Assembly: GCA_938036435.1 (NCBI GenBank)
Contig: CALHPU010000015.1
Span: forward strand, 1-38,643
From: an uncultured Pirellulaceae bacterium
Lineage (GTDB): Bacteria; Planctomycetota; Planctomycetia; Pirellulales; Pirellulaceae
DNA: 38,643 nt
Direction of reading: 5' to 3'
Position 1 is the stretch's first letter. Every line of letters begins with the position of its first letter. A model generated the notes under the pieces. It was given only the letters and a program-made list of their open reading frames with translations. It was not told the DNA's origin and did not search any database. The position numbers and the translations under genes are program-made. Of this stretch, positions 9,949-19,368 are shown piece after piece.

Positions 9949-10187
9949 GAAAAACCTCTATTAGAATAATGTGTGAGTCAAAGACTAAACGCGTACCAAA
10001 ACGCTGTCAAACGCCGTTGACTTTGGGAAAACCGGTCGACAATACGCTCAAAACAGCTACCTTTTCTGCTACCTTTTGGATTCGGTAACCCAAACGTGGC
10101 CCAATTGCCGATTCTGCTGATGGTGTCGCAGCCCACGAAAGACTCCTTTAACTTCACCAACTTCGATTGAGGAACCGGTTTTCAACT

Positions 10188-10931
10188 ATGAATTTCTTGA
10201 CCAAACCACTGATGAAACATCCGGCTCTAATTGCAATTGCTACCGCTCTTTTTTGGACGGTAGCTCCCGCATCGGGGACTTTGCTGGCCAGTCCACAATC
10301 CGACGCCAAGCCGGCATCCAATGACGCCCAAACCACCGACGGCCCATGGATCAAACACGCAGCAGACGGATCCAATGCGGAAATCATGATGCCAGCCAAG
10401 CCACGGTTGAGCGAACGAACGTTTCGCCCGGTCGCTAGCGAGCCTTTCATTAAAGTGAAAACATGGCTGTGTTCGGCCAATGGCAAACAAATCATGTTCA
10501 CGATGTCTTACCATGATCTGCATCAGCAACCCCAGACCCGCAAAAAAATCGACAAAACTCTCGATGGCGCCGTCAGAGGTACCGTCGCACAGGTCGTCGG
10601 CAATATCAGCGGCGCTGTTGAGAACGTCAAGGTTCGAACCTATCCGGGTCGCAAATTCTCCTACGAATTTCAGCTGGGAGACCAAGCGTTGAAGTCGGAC
10701 GCGGAGGTCTATCTGATCGGCAAACGTCAGTATATGCTCAGCACAATCTTCAAATCGACGAATTATCAGCCTGAGCTGTCGAAGAAGTATTTTGAGACCT
10801 TCAATCCCTTCGACCCCGAGGACGCCACGCTGGTCGCAGACGGCGCAAGCGATCCCAATAGCGATGCTCAGGGCACTGGCTTCGACGGACTAACCCTTCC
10901 GTCGGGCGAAGAGCCCGTTCAGCTGAAATAG
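10188..10931 (+). CDS. Exported protein of unknown function
   Basis: I do not recognise this 247-residue product. The N-terminus has a basic start and a hydrophobic run (PALIAIATALFWTVAPASG), consistent with a signal peptide. The mature part contains IKHAADGSNAEIMMPAKP, then a mixed alpha/beta region of about 140 residues and an acidic, low-complexity tail with FNPFDPEDATLVADGASD. The layout, a domain opening with a 'mpgkP' phrase and using 'Y..R.l......y.l', resembles small secreted proteins of unknown role common in planctomycetes. The ATG at 10188 is preferred to the TTG at 10167; GAGGA is 14 bp upstream, rather far. It is divergent from argH. Confidence 0.7.
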   Translation: MNFLTKPLMKHPALIAIATALFWTVAPASGTLLASPQSDAKPASNDAQTTDGPWIKHAADGSNAEIMMPAKPRLSERTFRPVASEPFIKVKTWLCSANGKQIMFTMSYHDLHQQPQTRKKIDKTLDGAVRGTVAQVVGNISGAVENVKVRTYPGRKFSYEFQLGDQALKSDAEVYLIGKRQYMLSTIFKSTNYQPELSKKYFETFNPFDPEDATLVADGASDPNSDAQGTGFDGLTLPSGEEPVQLK

Positions 10932-11265
10932 GCAGCGCATTTCTTTGCGTAGCCTTGGGCATTAGCTAACTAGGAAGAATTTTCCGGCAATTGGAATTAC
11001 GCTCTAAAATCAGCGTCCAAACGTCTTTACCATAGCGGTTTCCTGGCGAATTTGTCGATTCGGGCTTTAGCACCTTGAAGGAAGTACTGGGCTGTTGGTA
11101 CCCTTGGGAAATTTTGCACCCTTAAGGAATTTCGCCTTCCTGAGTTCTCCGGCCGAGAGGCTGCTTGGGCGTCTTTCGTTAGCCCCAAAATAGCAGGCTA
11201 ATCGGAAGAAATCTGGCAAGTTCTGAGGGTACCCGTCCAACAAATCATTTTTTAAGGTCTCTCGA
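10932..11265 (+). other. Gene-free region upstream of carB
   Basis: 334 bp without a supported gene. It contains two imperfect 18-bp direct copies beginning ACCCTT (11100-11117 and 11118-11135) and a weaker third copy near 11072. No recognisable uridine or arginine attenuator, PyrR site or terminator was found. AAGG near 11254 serves as the carB ribosome-binding site. Confidence 0.5.
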
Positions 11266-14200
11266 GTGCCACGTCGCGACGACATTCACAAAATTCTGTT
11301 GATTGGTTCTGGTCCCATCGTTATCGGCCAAGCCTGCGAATTCGATTACTCTGGCACACAAGCGTGCAAGGCTCTCCGCGAAGAAGGATACGAGGTGGTA
11401 TTGGTAAATTCCAATCCCGCCACGATCATGACCGATCCGGGCACCGCCGAGCGCACTTACATTGAACCACTCGACTGGAAGATCGTCGAAAAAATCATTG
11501 CCAAAGAGAAACCGGATGCAGTGCTTCCTACTCTTGGTGGCCAAACGGCGCTGAACCTTGCTTTAGATTTGGACAAGAACGGCGTTCTTGAAAAATACGG
11601 CGTGGAAATGATCGGTGCAAAAGCCGACGTTATTGACAAAGCTGAAAACCGCGAACGGTTCTCGATCGCGATGGAGAAATGTGGGCTCTCCGTGTGCAAG
11701 GGCCGCACCGTCAACACCGTTGCAGAAGCTCGTGAGGTCCTCGAAGAGGTAGGCCTGCCAACGTTGATTCGCCCCAGTTTCACGATGGGCGGAAGCGGTT
11801 CAGGAATCGCCTACAACCGTGACGAATTCAATACGCTCGTCCAGCGCGGTCTCGATCAGTCGCCCACTACCGAAGTCCTCATCGAAGAATCCATCATCGG
11901 TTGGAAAGAGTACGAGATGGAAGTCGTCCGTGATATGGACGACAATGTGATCATCGTTTGTGCGATCGAAAACCTTGATCCAATGGGAGTTCACACCGGT
12001 GACTCCATTACGGTTGCTCCCGCTCAAACGCTCTCCGATGCCGAATACCAGCGTATGCGCGATGCGAGTATCGATATCATTCGCGAGATTGGCGTTGAAA
12101 CGGGCGGATCTAACATCCAGTTCTCCGTCGATCCAAACAGCGACCGAATGATCGTCATCGAGATGAACCCGCGCGTCAGTCGGTCAAGCGCTCTGGCGTC
12201 CAAGGCCACTGGCTACCCGATCGCGAAGATCGCGGCAAAACTTGCTGTCGGGTTTCGACTGTGGGAACTGAAAAACGACATCACGCAGAAGACTCAAGCC
12301 TGTTTTGAGCCCACAATTGATTATGTGGTCACCAAATTTCCACGCTTTACTTTCGAAAAATTCCCCGAAGCCGACGACACGCTGACGACTCAGATGAAAA
12401 GCGTTGGCGAGACGATGGCGATCGGACGGACATTTAAAGAGTCCTTTCAAAAAGCGCTCCGCGGCCTTGAAGTAGGCAGTTCTGGCTTCGGCTGTGACGA
12501 CAAAGATCTTTGGGGAACTGACGAACAGCCCGATCGCGATGAAATCCGTTCTAAGCTTTCCGTTCCCAATGCGGCCCGACCTTGGTATGTGCGGTATGCG
12601 TTTAAGTTAGGCATGACGATCGATGAAGTGTTTGAATTGACGCACATCGATCGCTGGTTTCTAACGCACCTGCAAGGCATTGTCGAATTGGAAGAACAAT
12701 TGCGTGCCACCACGCTGGCCGACGTTTCAACGGCGCTGCTGCGAAAAGCCAAGCGAGCCGGTTTTGCCGATCGCCAGTTGGCTCATATTTGGGGCGCCGA
12801 CGTAATGGATGTCCGCAAGGCGCGGAAAGAAACCCACGCAATCATTCCGACGTTTAAGTCGGTCGACACGTGTGCCGCTGAATTCGAAGCCTACACTCCG
12901 TACTTCTATTCGACTTACGAACACGAAGACGAAACGCCACCCAAGGGTGACAAAAAACGAATCATCATCCTTGGTGGCGGCCCAAACCGAATCGGCCAAG
13001 GAATCGAGTTCGATTACTGCTGCTGCCACGCCAGTTTCGCACTGCGTGAAATGGGCATCGAATCGATCATGGTTAATTCGAATCCGGAAACCGTTTCGAC
13101 GGATTATGACACCAGCGACCTGTTGTTCTTCGAACCCCTGACGGTCGAGGATGTGCTGAATATTTGCGACCGGGTCCAACCGGACGGGGTCATCGTTCAA
13201 TTCGGTGGACAGACTCCGCTGAATTTGGCGCGTGCACTTTCAGACGCTGGCGTGCCTATCATTGGCACTAGCGTGGACACCATCGATGCCGCCGAAGATC
13301 GCGAACAGTTCCAACAACTGCTCAACACGCTTGATCTAAAACAGCCGCCCAACGGCATCGCCCAAAACATGGAAGAGGCTCGCAAGGTCGTCGCTGAGGT
13401 GGGATACCCTGTGCTTGTCCGGCCTAGTTTTGTGCTGGGCGGACGCGCGATGGAGATTTGCTACGACAAAGCTCAGTTCGAACGTTTCGTGCTTGAAGCA
13501 TTTATCGTTTCTGCTGGCCAACCGGTACTGGTCGACAAATTTCTCGAAGAGGCCATCGAGGTCGATGTTGACTGCATCGCCGACGGCACCGATGTCGTGA
13601 TTGCCGGTATCATGGAACACATCGAAGAGGCGGGCGTTCACTCTGGTGATTCAGCTTGCTCGATTCCACCGTATAGCCTCAGCGATGAAACTCTAGACGA
13701 AATTCGCGCGGCCACCGTGGCCATGGCCAAGTACCTGAACGTGGTCGGTTTGATGAATGTTCAGTTCGCTATCAAAAAAGAAGCCGACGTGACCAACGTC
13801 TACGTCTTGGAAGTTAATCCGCGCGGTAGTCGGACGGTGCCCTTTGTCGCCAAAGCAACCGGCGTTCCTGTAGCTAAAATTGCCGCTAAAGTCATGGCCG
13901 GCGTGTCGTTGAAGGAACAGGGAATTACCGAAGAACTGGTACCGGCTCAGGTTTCGGTCAAAGAAAGCGTGTTTCCATTTCGAAAGTTTGCCGGCGTCGA
14001 TATTGTGTTGGGGCCCGAGATGCGATCCACTGGCGAGGTCATGGGCATCAGCCCCGATTTCCCAACGGCTTTCGCCAAAAGCCAACTTGCCGCTGGTGTT
14101 ATCCTGCCGGAAAAGGGACGCATTTTTGTCAGCGTTCGTGGTCCTCATAAAGACCGCGCCGTCCAAGTCGCCCGTCAATTGCATGAAATGGGTTACGATA

Positions 14201-14511
14201 TTATTGCCACCGCTGGAACGGCCCGTGTCATTGAAGAAGCCGGCATTCCCGTCGAAAGCGTGAAGAAGCTGAGCGAGGGTTCGCCAAACCTGATCGATCA
14301 CATGAAAAATGAAGCCGTCGATTTAATTATCAATACGCCCAACGGCAAAGGGGCGCGAACAGACGAAGGAAAAATTCGAGCCGCCTCTGTACAGGCCGGC
14401 ATCCCTTGCATCACCACGATTCAGGCTGCCGAAGCAGCGGTCGAAGCGCTCCAATCGCTGCGGAAGCAACCGATGGAGGTGCAGGCACTTCAGGAAAGGT
14501 TTACATCATGA
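11266..14511 (+). CDS. carB: Carbamoyl-phosphate synthase large subunit
   Basis: Makes carbamoyl phosphate from bicarbonate, ammonia and two ATP, feeding arginine and pyrimidine synthesis. The 1081 residues match the family. There are two homologous ATP-grasp halves, starting at [22 protein letters not shown] and at [20 protein letters not shown] (the usual domain starts), with [12 protein letters not shown] and [12 protein letters not shown] as paired ATP-binding segments and [20 protein letters not shown] / [20 protein letters not shown] as paired metal-binding segments. The last roughly 140 residues form the MGS-like allosteric domain. The start is GTG at 11266 with AAGG upstream. The small subunit carA is not in the window. 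The TGA stop overlaps the bioB ATG. Confidence 0.97.
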   Translation: MPRRDDIHKILLIGSGPIVIGQACEFDYSGTQACKALREEGYEVVLVNSNPATIMTDPGTAERTYIEPLDWKIVEKIIAKEKPDAVLPTLGGQTALNLALDLDKNGVLEKYGVEMIGAKADVIDKAENRERFSIAMEKCGLSVCKGRTVNTVAEAREVLEEVGLPTLIRPSFTMGGSGSGIAYNRDEFNTLVQRGLDQSPTTEVLIEESIIGWKEYEMEVVRDMDDNVIIVCAIENLDPMGVHTGDSITVAPAQTLSDAEYQRMRDASIDIIREIGVETGGSNIQFSVDPNSDRMIVIEMNPRVSRSSALASKATGYPIAKIAAKLAVGFRLWELKNDITQKTQACFEPTIDYVVTKFPRFTFEKFPEADDTLTTQMKSVGETMAIGRTFKESFQKALRGLEVGSSGFGCDDKDLWGTDEQPDRDEIRSKLSVPNAARPWYVRYAFKLGMTIDEVFELTHIDRWFLTHLQGIVELEEQLRATTLADVSTALLRKAKRAGFADRQLAHIWGADVMDVRKARKETHAIIPTFKSVDTCAAEFEAYTPYFYSTYEHEDETPPKGDKKRIIILGGGPNRIGQGIEFDYCCCHASFALREMGIESIMVNSNPETVSTDYDTSDLLFFEPLTVEDVLNICDRVQPDGVIVQFGGQTPLNLARALSDAGVPIIGTSVDTIDAAEDREQFQQLLNTLDLKQPPNGIAQNMEEARKVVAEVGYPVLVRPSFVLGGRAMEICYDKAQFERFVLEAFIVSAGQPVLVDKFLEEAIEVDVDCIADGTDVVIAGIMEHIEEAGVHSGDSACSIPPYSLSDETLDEIRAATVAMAKYLNVVGLMNVQFAIKKEADVTNVYVLEVNPRGSRTVPFVAKATGVPVAKIAAKVMAGVSLKEQGITEELVPAQVSVKESVFPFRKFAGVDIVLGPEMRSTGEVMGISPDFPTAFAKSQLAAGVILPEKGRIFVSVRGPHKDRAVQVARQLHEMGYDIIATAGTARVIEEAGIPVESVKKLSEGSPNLIDHMKNEAVDLIINTPNGKGARTDEGKIRAASVQAGIPCITTIQAAEAAVEALQSLRKQPMEVQALQERFTS

Positions 14512-15479
14512 TTCAATCTACATCTGAACAATCGACAGACACCCAGACCAAACCATGGGATCGTGATTCGATCCAAGCGCTGTTTGATTTGCCGTTGATG
14601 GATTTGATCTACCAGGCGCAAACGGTCCATCGCGCCAACCACAAACCAAACACGGTGCAGTTGAGCAGTCTTCTTAGCATCAAGACCGGTGCTTGTCCTG
14701 AGGATTGTAAGTACTGCCCACAAAGTGCGCGGTACAAGACCGGGCTCAAGACCGAACGTTTGATGCCGCTAGATAAGATCGTCGCTGCCGCCACAGAAGC
14801 CAAAGCAAACGGTGCGGAACGTTTTTGTATGGGTGCTGCTTGGCGAACTCCCAAGGATTCGGACATCGAGGAAGTGTCTGAGGCGATCGCGGCAGTCAAA
14901 GCGTTGGGGCTCGAAACATGTGCAACGCTAGGCATGCTCAAACCCGAACAAGCCGAAAAACTGGCCGACGCAGGACTGGAGTACTACAACCACAACTTGG
15001 ATACGTCGCCTGAATTTTATGGCGAGATCATTTCGACGCGCACTTACGATGATCGTTTAGAGACACTGGAAAACGTGCGCGAAGCCGGCATGAAGGTTTG
15101 CTGCGGCGGCATCGTCGGCATGGGAGAAACGAAGACTGATCGAGTAGGTCTGATCGAGGCGCTGGCGAATCTGGAACCTTATCCGGAAAGCGTTCCGATC
15201 AATAATCTGGTCAAGGTCGCTGGCACGCCGTTGGGGGAATTGGAGGACATCGACCCGTTTGATTTCGTCCGCATGGTTGCGGTGGCTCGAATCACGATGC
15301 CCAAGTCTTACGTTCGCCTGTCGGCCGGGCGTGAGGAGATGAACGACCAATTGCAGACAATGTGTTTTATGGCGGGGGCAAATTCTGTTTTCTACGGCGA
15401 CCAGTTGCTAACGTGTAACAACGCCTCTGTAGAACACGACCGAGAGCTGTTTGCGAAACTGGGAATCAACGCCTCGTAG
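14508..15479 (+). CDS. bioB: Biotin synthase
   Basis: Radical SAM enzyme that inserts sulfur into dethiobiotin to form biotin. The 323-residue product has the CxxxCxxC cluster motif at Cys63, Cys67 and Cys70 ([14 protein letters not shown]). Ligands of the second iron-sulfur cluster are recognisable as cysteines in [17 protein letters not shown] and KVCCGGIVG and the arginine in VRLSAGRE. The start is ATG 14508, within the carB stop (ATGA overlap), with AGGAAAGG at 14491-14498; the longer frame from 14406 is carB sequence in another frame. This makes bioB the cistron after carB, so biotin sulfur insertion may be co-expressed with carbamoyl phosphate synthesis. No BirA-type operator was seen. 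Confidence 0.97.
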   Translation: MIQSTSEQSTDTQTKPWDRDSIQALFDLPLMDLIYQAQTVHRANHKPNTVQLSSLLSIKTGACPEDCKYCPQSARYKTGLKTERLMPLDKIVAAATEAKANGAERFCMGAAWRTPKDSDIEEVSEAIAAVKALGLETCATLGMLKPEQAEKLADAGLEYYNHNLDTSPEFYGEIISTRTYDDRLETLENVREAGMKVCCGGIVGMGETKTDRVGLIEALANLEPYPESVPINNLVKVAGTPLGELEDIDPFDFVRMVAVARITMPKSYVRLSAGREEMNDQLQTMCFMAGANSVFYGDQLLTCNNASVEHDRELFAKLGINAS

Positions 15480-15481
15480 CT

Positions 15482-15565
15482 CAAGCGTCCCGCTTGCCAC
15501 AATTTTAGCGTAGTGCAAGCGTCCCGCTTGCCATCATTACAAACAAGCGAGACGCTTGTACTACG
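15482..15565. repeat. Palindromic repeat between bioB and bioF
   Basis: Two direct copies starting CAAGCGTCCCGCTTGCCA are at 15482-15499 and 15516-15533. The second is part of a longer inverted repeat: arms 15509-15530 and 15544-15565, ending CGTAGT and ACTACG, with two mismatches in 22 positions. The hairpin ends about 12 bp before the bioF start and could influence its translation or the bioB transcript end; no T-run follows. Confidence 0.85.
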
Positions 15566-15577
15566 AAGCCAATTTCC

Positions 15578-16783
15578 ATGCCATGGCGAAACGAAATCTC
15601 CAAAAGTCACAACCTCCGCAAAGCGGACAAACTGTGGCGGAATCTGCACTCGATTGAGTCATCGCCCGGTCGAACGATCGACGTCGACGGAAAGTCATTG
15701 CTCAACTTTTGCAGCAACAACTACCTGAGCCTAGCCAGCCACCGAAATCTTACTGCCGCCGCTCAAGCCGCCACGCAAAAATATGGCACCAGTACGACGG
15801 CGTCGCATCTAATTGTTGGCCACACTGAGATTCATCAACGACTCGAAGAAAAAGTGGCTCTCTTTGTTGGCGCGGAGAAAGCGGTTTTGTTCTCCACCGG
15901 CTACATGGCCAATCTGGCAGTGCCAACCACGTTTTTGGGTCGTCATGATTTACTGGTCCAAGACCGCTTGAATCACGCATCAATTATTGACGCAGCGAAA
16001 ATGAGTGACGCGAAGCTGCGCCGCTATCATCATGCCGATGCCGTAGCCGCCAGCAAGATTCTTGCCGACACTCAATTCAACGACGCGGCCCAGCGAAAAA
16101 TGCTTGTCACCGATGGCGTGTTCAGCATGGACGGCGATGTTGCTCCGTTGGACGCGCTACATCAATCATGCAAGGACCACCAAACTGTCTTGGTTGTCGA
16201 TGATGCGCATGGGTTTGGCGTGGTTGGGACAAGCGGACGTGGCAGTCTATCGCGTTACGATCTTAGGCCAACGGATAACACCTTAATGCTGGGCACACTG
16301 TCTAAAGCCGTTGGTTCGTTCGGCGCTTTCGTCGCTGGCGACGCCGTCTATATCGATGCGCTGATTCAACATGCTCGGCCATTTATCTATACCACCGCCC
16401 TGCCCTGCTCTGCCGCTGCGGCTTCGCTGTCCGCGATCGAGCTGTTTGAATCTGAAAGCTGGCGGCGAGAAAAACTGAATGACAACATTCAGCACTTTCG
16501 AAAATTGGCTGATGAGGCTGGCATTGAGACAACCGACTCTACGACGGCCATCCAGCCCATCCTCGTTGGAGACAGCGCCACAGCGCTGACCATCAGCCAG
16601 CGTTTAAAGGAACGGGGAATCATAGCCATCGCCATTCGTCCGCCCACCGTCCCAGTTGGACAAGCGCGTATTCGTGTTACCTTGATGACCGATCACACAA
16701 ACGCCGACATCAATCAGCTTGTCGCTGCGATCAAAGCAGTCCTACCCGTCGGCAAGCCTCCAACGCTCCCAGAGGGAGCGTGA
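15578..16783 (+). CDS. bioF: 8-amino-7-oxononanoate synthase
   Basis: PLP-dependent alpha-oxoamine synthase that condenses pimeloyl-ACP (or CoA) with alanine to give KAPA. The 401-residue protein carries NFCSNNYLSLASH, GTSTTASHLIVGHTEIHQRLE, DDAHGFGVVGTSGRG and the PLP-lysine motif TLSKAVGSFGAF (Lys243). These are shared with 2-amino-3-ketobutyrate ligase and serine palmitoyltransferase relatives, but the position between bioB and bioH/bioC settles the role. The start is ATG 15578, with no strong ribosome-binding site because the repeat hairpin lies just upstream. The next gene starts 52 bp after the stop. bioA and bioD are not in the window. Confidence 0.95.
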   Translation: MPWRNEISKSHNLRKADKLWRNLHSIESSPGRTIDVDGKSLLNFCSNNYLSLASHRNLTAAAQAATQKYGTSTTASHLIVGHTEIHQRLEEKVALFVGAEKAVLFSTGYMANLAVPTTFLGRHDLLVQDRLNHASIIDAAKMSDAKLRRYHHADAVAASKILADTQFNDAAQRKMLVTDGVFSMDGDVAPLDALHQSCKDHQTVLVVDDAHGFGVVGTSGRGSLSRYDLRPTDNTLMLGTLSKAVGSFGAFVAGDAVYIDALIQHARPFIYTTALPCSAAAASLSAIELFESESWRREKLNDNIQHFRKLADEAGIETTDSTTAIQPILVGDSATALTISQRLKERGIIAIAIRPPTVPVGQARIRVTLMTDHTNADINQLVAAIKAVLPVGKPPTLPEGA

Positions 16784-16835
16784 CATAGCGTCGATGCTTG
16801 ATTCCTAATTGCTACTTGCTAATTCCGACCACACC

Positions 16836-17567
16836 ATGCCCAAACCAAAACTAGTCCTCCTTCATGGCTGGGCCGTTCACTCAGCGATCTGGCACAGCGT
16901 CCAAAAAGATTTGTCGATCCATTTCGATCTACACCCGATCGACCTGCCGGGCTATGGAGATCGCCAAGCCGAAGATGGAAACCTTGGTCTCGATCAACTG
17001 ACCGACGATGTACTGACTATGGCTCCTGAAAATGCTCACTGGGTGGGTTGGTCGCTTGGAACGATGATTGCAATGTCGGCGGCGTTACGCCAATCAGACC
17101 GAATTGACTCTCTGATCCTTGTCAGCCCAACTCCGATGTTCATGCAGGCCGAAGACTGGAAACATGGCATCACCTTACCCGCACTAGAAAATCTCCAGTC
17201 GCGATTCCATAGCGACTACGCCACCGCATTGAAACGATTTTTGCTGATGCAAGCCGGTACGGATCAGGTCGCTCGGACCAACGCCAAAGCGACGTGGCAG
17301 CGATTGACGCAATCTCCTACTCCATCTACGGGCACCCTCGATGCAGGACTGGAGATTCTCAAAACCACCGACCTGCGTCGAAAAGTCCAAGGCATCAACG
17401 TTCCCACCCGAATCATTACTTGTCAAGAAGACCGAGTGATTCCTGCGGCCGCTGGACAAGCACTTCATCAAATGATTCCGCAAAGTACACTGTTGGAGTT
17501 ACCGTCGGGCCATGCTCCGATGATCGAGATTCCTCGCCAATTCGTTCAAGCAATCTCCGCCGCCTGA
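16836..17567 (+). CDS. bioH: Pimeloyl-ACP methyl ester esterase
   Basis: Alpha/beta hydrolase that removes the methyl group from pimeloyl-ACP methyl ester, ending the BioC/BioH pimelate pathway. The 243-residue product has the oxyanion segment LLHGWAVHS, the nucleophile elbow GWSLGTM (Ser73), an acid in QEDRVIP and a C-terminal histidine in SGHAPM, as in E. coli BioH. The ATG at 16836 is preferred to the TTG at 16809. The role rests on the family fold plus the flanking bioF and bioC, since alpha/beta hydrolases are broad. It ends with TGA at 17565-17567, in the same reading frame as bioC. Confidence 0.88.
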   Translation: MPKPKLVLLHGWAVHSAIWHSVQKDLSIHFDLHPIDLPGYGDRQAEDGNLGLDQLTDDVLTMAPENAHWVGWSLGTMIAMSAALRQSDRIDSLILVSPTPMFMQAEDWKHGITLPALENLQSRFHSDYATALKRFLLMQAGTDQVARTNAKATWQRLTQSPTPSTGTLDAGLEILKTTDLRRKVQGINVPTRIITCQEDRVIPAAAGQALHQMIPQSTLLELPSGHAPMIEIPRQFVQAISAA

Positions 17568-17588
17568 AAACTGAGCACCGAAAACGCT

Positions 17589-18365
17589 TTGACACTTTCA
17601 TCTCAACAAATCATCACGCGCTTCAATCGCGCTGCATCGACCTACAATGGAGTCTCTGCGCTGCAGCGAGAGATGGCCGATGGGTTGCTGAGTCGCTTTA
17701 AGTCCAGCTTACTCAATGACACGATTCGCATCGCTGATTTGGGCTGCGGAACGGGGTACTTGCTGGAACAACTTCTGCAGCTCGGTTTTGATGAACTGCA
17801 TGGTTTTGACATCGCAGGCGAAATGCTCGCGGTTGTCGAATCATCCACAAACATCCCATCATCGCGACTCACCGAAGCGGACTTACAGGCGTTGCCGGTA
17901 CCTGATCAGCAATTCGACGTCGTATTCTCCAACGCCGCGATTCAGTGGTGCGATACAGCGCGGGCGGCGACCGAAATCCAGCGCGTGCTCCGTCCGGGCG
18001 GCCATGGATTCATCTCGACATTTGGACCGCAAACGCTCGAGCAATGGAGAAGTGTGTTTGAGTCACACGGGCATTCAAGTGTGCATCGATTCGAATCACC
18101 CGCTCAATTGACAGCCCAGTTTGAAGCAGCGGGGCTGCGGCTCAACCAGATCGAAACCAGACTTGTAAGTCAGTCGTTTGGTAGCGTAAAAGAAATGTTT
18201 GCATCGATCCGAAAACTGGGCGCAAGTAACGCGACGGTAAGCCGAAAGCCGATCAGCAAATCGGCCTACCGATCAATTCACGCCGGGTTTGAGCAACAAC
18301 TGGCCAGAGAAAAAATTCTGAATCTTACATTCGAAACGATTTCTTTCGAAAGTGTCCGAATGTAG
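17589..18365 (+). CDS. bioC: Malonyl-ACP O-methyltransferase
   Basis: SAM-dependent methyltransferase that methylates malonyl-ACP so that the fatty-acid synthase can elongate it to pimeloyl-ACP methyl ester. The 258-residue protein begins with the family-typical RFNRAASTYNGVSALQREMA, has the SAM-binding ADLGCGTGYL, the BioC-typical FDVVFSNAAIQWC, and a C-terminal region with IRKLGASN (compare the family's 'ikhiGAsn'). The start is TTG 17589; a CTG at 17571 is possible, and there is no upstream ATG in frame before the bioH stop. Seven codons separate that stop from the TTG in the same frame. A fatty-acid dehydratase-like gene follows nearby. Confidence 0.93.
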   Translation: MTLSSQQIITRFNRAASTYNGVSALQREMADGLLSRFKSSLLNDTIRIADLGCGTGYLLEQLLQLGFDELHGFDIAGEMLAVVESSTNIPSSRLTEADLQALPVPDQQFDVVFSNAAIQWCDTARAATEIQRVLRPGGHGFISTFGPQTLEQWRSVFESHGHSSVHRFESPAQLTAQFEAAGLRLNQIETRLVSQSFGSVKEMFASIRKLGASNATVSRKPISKSAYRSIHAGFEQQLAREKILNLTFETISFESVRM

Positions 18366-18419
18366 GCGAGCCTTACCTCTTTATCCCAAGACAAATTCTC
18401 CGCCATTTCTCCCTCTGAA

Positions 18420-18428
18420 TGCTATACT
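18420..18428 (+). promoter_or_regulatory. Extended -10 promoter for a possibly leaderless gene
   Basis: TGCTATACT at 18420-18428 fits an extended -10 (TGN plus TATACT). The predicted transcription start falls at about 18435, the A of the next ATG, so that gene may have no leader. No clear -35 box is seen. Confidence 0.4.
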
Positions 18429-18434
18429 TTCAAA

Positions 18435-18680
18435 ATGGCTTTTGCACCAAAACACGACTGGGACGCGTACGACGCTGCGGTATCACGGCATGAACTGGCC
18501 AAGCTTCAGGAGCAGACGCCAACAGAAAAACTACAGTGTTACGCTCATCTATTTGACTTGCTGCACTCTCTTAGGCCTAGCAGGGCTTGGGATGATCCCG
18601 TTGAGATTCAACGTTGGAAAGAGAAGCTTGAGATTCGAATGCGATATGTGAACGCATTCATCATGCCAAAGGAACAATAG
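18435..18680 (+). CDS. Small protein of unknown function
   Basis: An 81-residue ORF, MAFAPKHDWDAYDAAVSRHE onwards, mostly helical and charged. I do not recognise it. Support for it being real: a promoter-like sequence ending 6 bp before the ATG, a start and stop that exactly fill the gap between bioC and the convergent dehydratase gene (5 bp from that gene's end), and normal-looking amino-acid composition. There is no signal peptide, membrane segment or cysteine cluster. Confidence 0.55.
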   Translation: MAFAPKHDWDAYDAAVSRHELAKLQEQTPTEKLQCYAHLFDLLHSLRPSRAWDDPVEIQRWKEKLEIRMRYVNAFIMPKEQ

Positions 18681-18685
18681 GACAA

Positions 18686-19183
18686 TCACACCTCTATTCC
18701 CTGCAATGTCTTTGACGGAATGTTAGTCAGCTGAAACCGGTTCTGCATAATCGTTTTCCCATTGGCTGTGATCTTTCCAGAAAAATCAAACACCGAATCC
18801 AGTTTTTCGTCCAATGTGATCGTCGCTTGTAGCTTGTCGCCCGGTCGAGCGAATCCGCGAAAGCGCGATGATTTTATTTTGACCAACACGCCCAATGCGT
18901 ACTCGTTGAAAAACGGATCGTGAGTGTTGTAGACCTCCATCGGATTGTAGCGCGCCGCGATCAAGATTCCGGCCGCTTGAGTGGAGGTCTCCTGCATCAT
19001 GGCTCCGGGGAGAATCGGCGCACCGGGGAAATGCCCGGTAATGAAAAACTCTTCCCCTGTCAGATCCGTTTCCGTCACGACGGTCTGATCATCAACCGAA
19101 ACCAACCGATCAATCATCAAATACGGTCGGCGGTGATGCAGATAATCCTCTACGTTTTCGAATTTGTGTTGAAAGTACTGCAT
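18686..19183 (-). CDS. FabZ/FabA-like 3-hydroxyacyl-ACP dehydratase
   Basis: Hotdog-fold dehydratase. The 165-residue protein has HHRRPYLMIDR, then the catalytic GHFPGAPILPGAMMQE with His51 and Glu65 at the spacing of FabZ (His54 and Glu68 in E. coli), then a typical SRFRGFARPGDKL strand. The ATG at 19183 is chosen; a TTG at 19231 would add 16 residues not matching the family. It could be the housekeeping FabZ or a specialised paralogue, and nearby fab genes are not present to decide, so I give no symbol. Its position beside the bioC/bioH pathway, which borrows fatty-acid synthesis enzymes, is suggestive only. Confidence 0.85.
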   Translation of the reverse strand: MQYFQHKFENVEDYLHHRRPYLMIDRLVSVDDQTVVTETDLTGEEFFITGHFPGAPILPGAMMQETSTQAAGILIAARYNPMEVYNTHDPFFNEYALGVLVKIKSSRFRGFARPGDKLQATITLDEKLDSVFDFSGKITANGKTIMQNRFQLTNIPSKTLQGIEV

Positions 19184-19291
19184 CTTGGGGCTCGTGTGGA
19201 TGGCTAAGAAACTAAAATGGTCACAGGGCAACCCGCGACAAAATGTCGATCATAACGGCAATCTCTCCAGCAACAAATTGGGCGCGAAACA

Positions 19292-19318
19292 TTCACAAGC
19301 TCGTTCAGCAGCTATAAT
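19292..19318 (+). promoter_or_regulatory. Candidate promoter of the cytochrome-DUF1592 gene
   Basis: TTCACA (19292-19297) and a perfect TATAAT (19313-19318), 15 bp apart, about 50 bp ahead of the ATG at 19369. The short spacer lowers confidence; the -10 is the stronger part. Confidence 0.35.
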
Positions 19319-19368
19319 TCGCTGCCGCCGGTCAATCACGCAATCTTCAATGGTTTAATCAGAGAACG

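Noticed and set aside
10932..11265. Riboswitch or attenuator ahead of carB
   Set aside because: No stem-T-run pair or known pyrimidine/arginine leader features; only weak direct repeats.
13693..14301. A 202-residue frame antisense to carB
   Set aside because: It lies wholly inside carB on the opposite strand, has no family signature, and its composition follows the carB codon pattern.
14440..14520. BirA-type biotin operator upstream of bioB
   Set aside because: No TTGTAAACC/GGTTTACAA-like pair; bioB starts within carB.
16836..17567. A generic alpha/beta hydrolase rather than BioH
   Set aside because: The fold alone would allow it, but the position between bioF and bioC and the GWSLG elbow support BioH.
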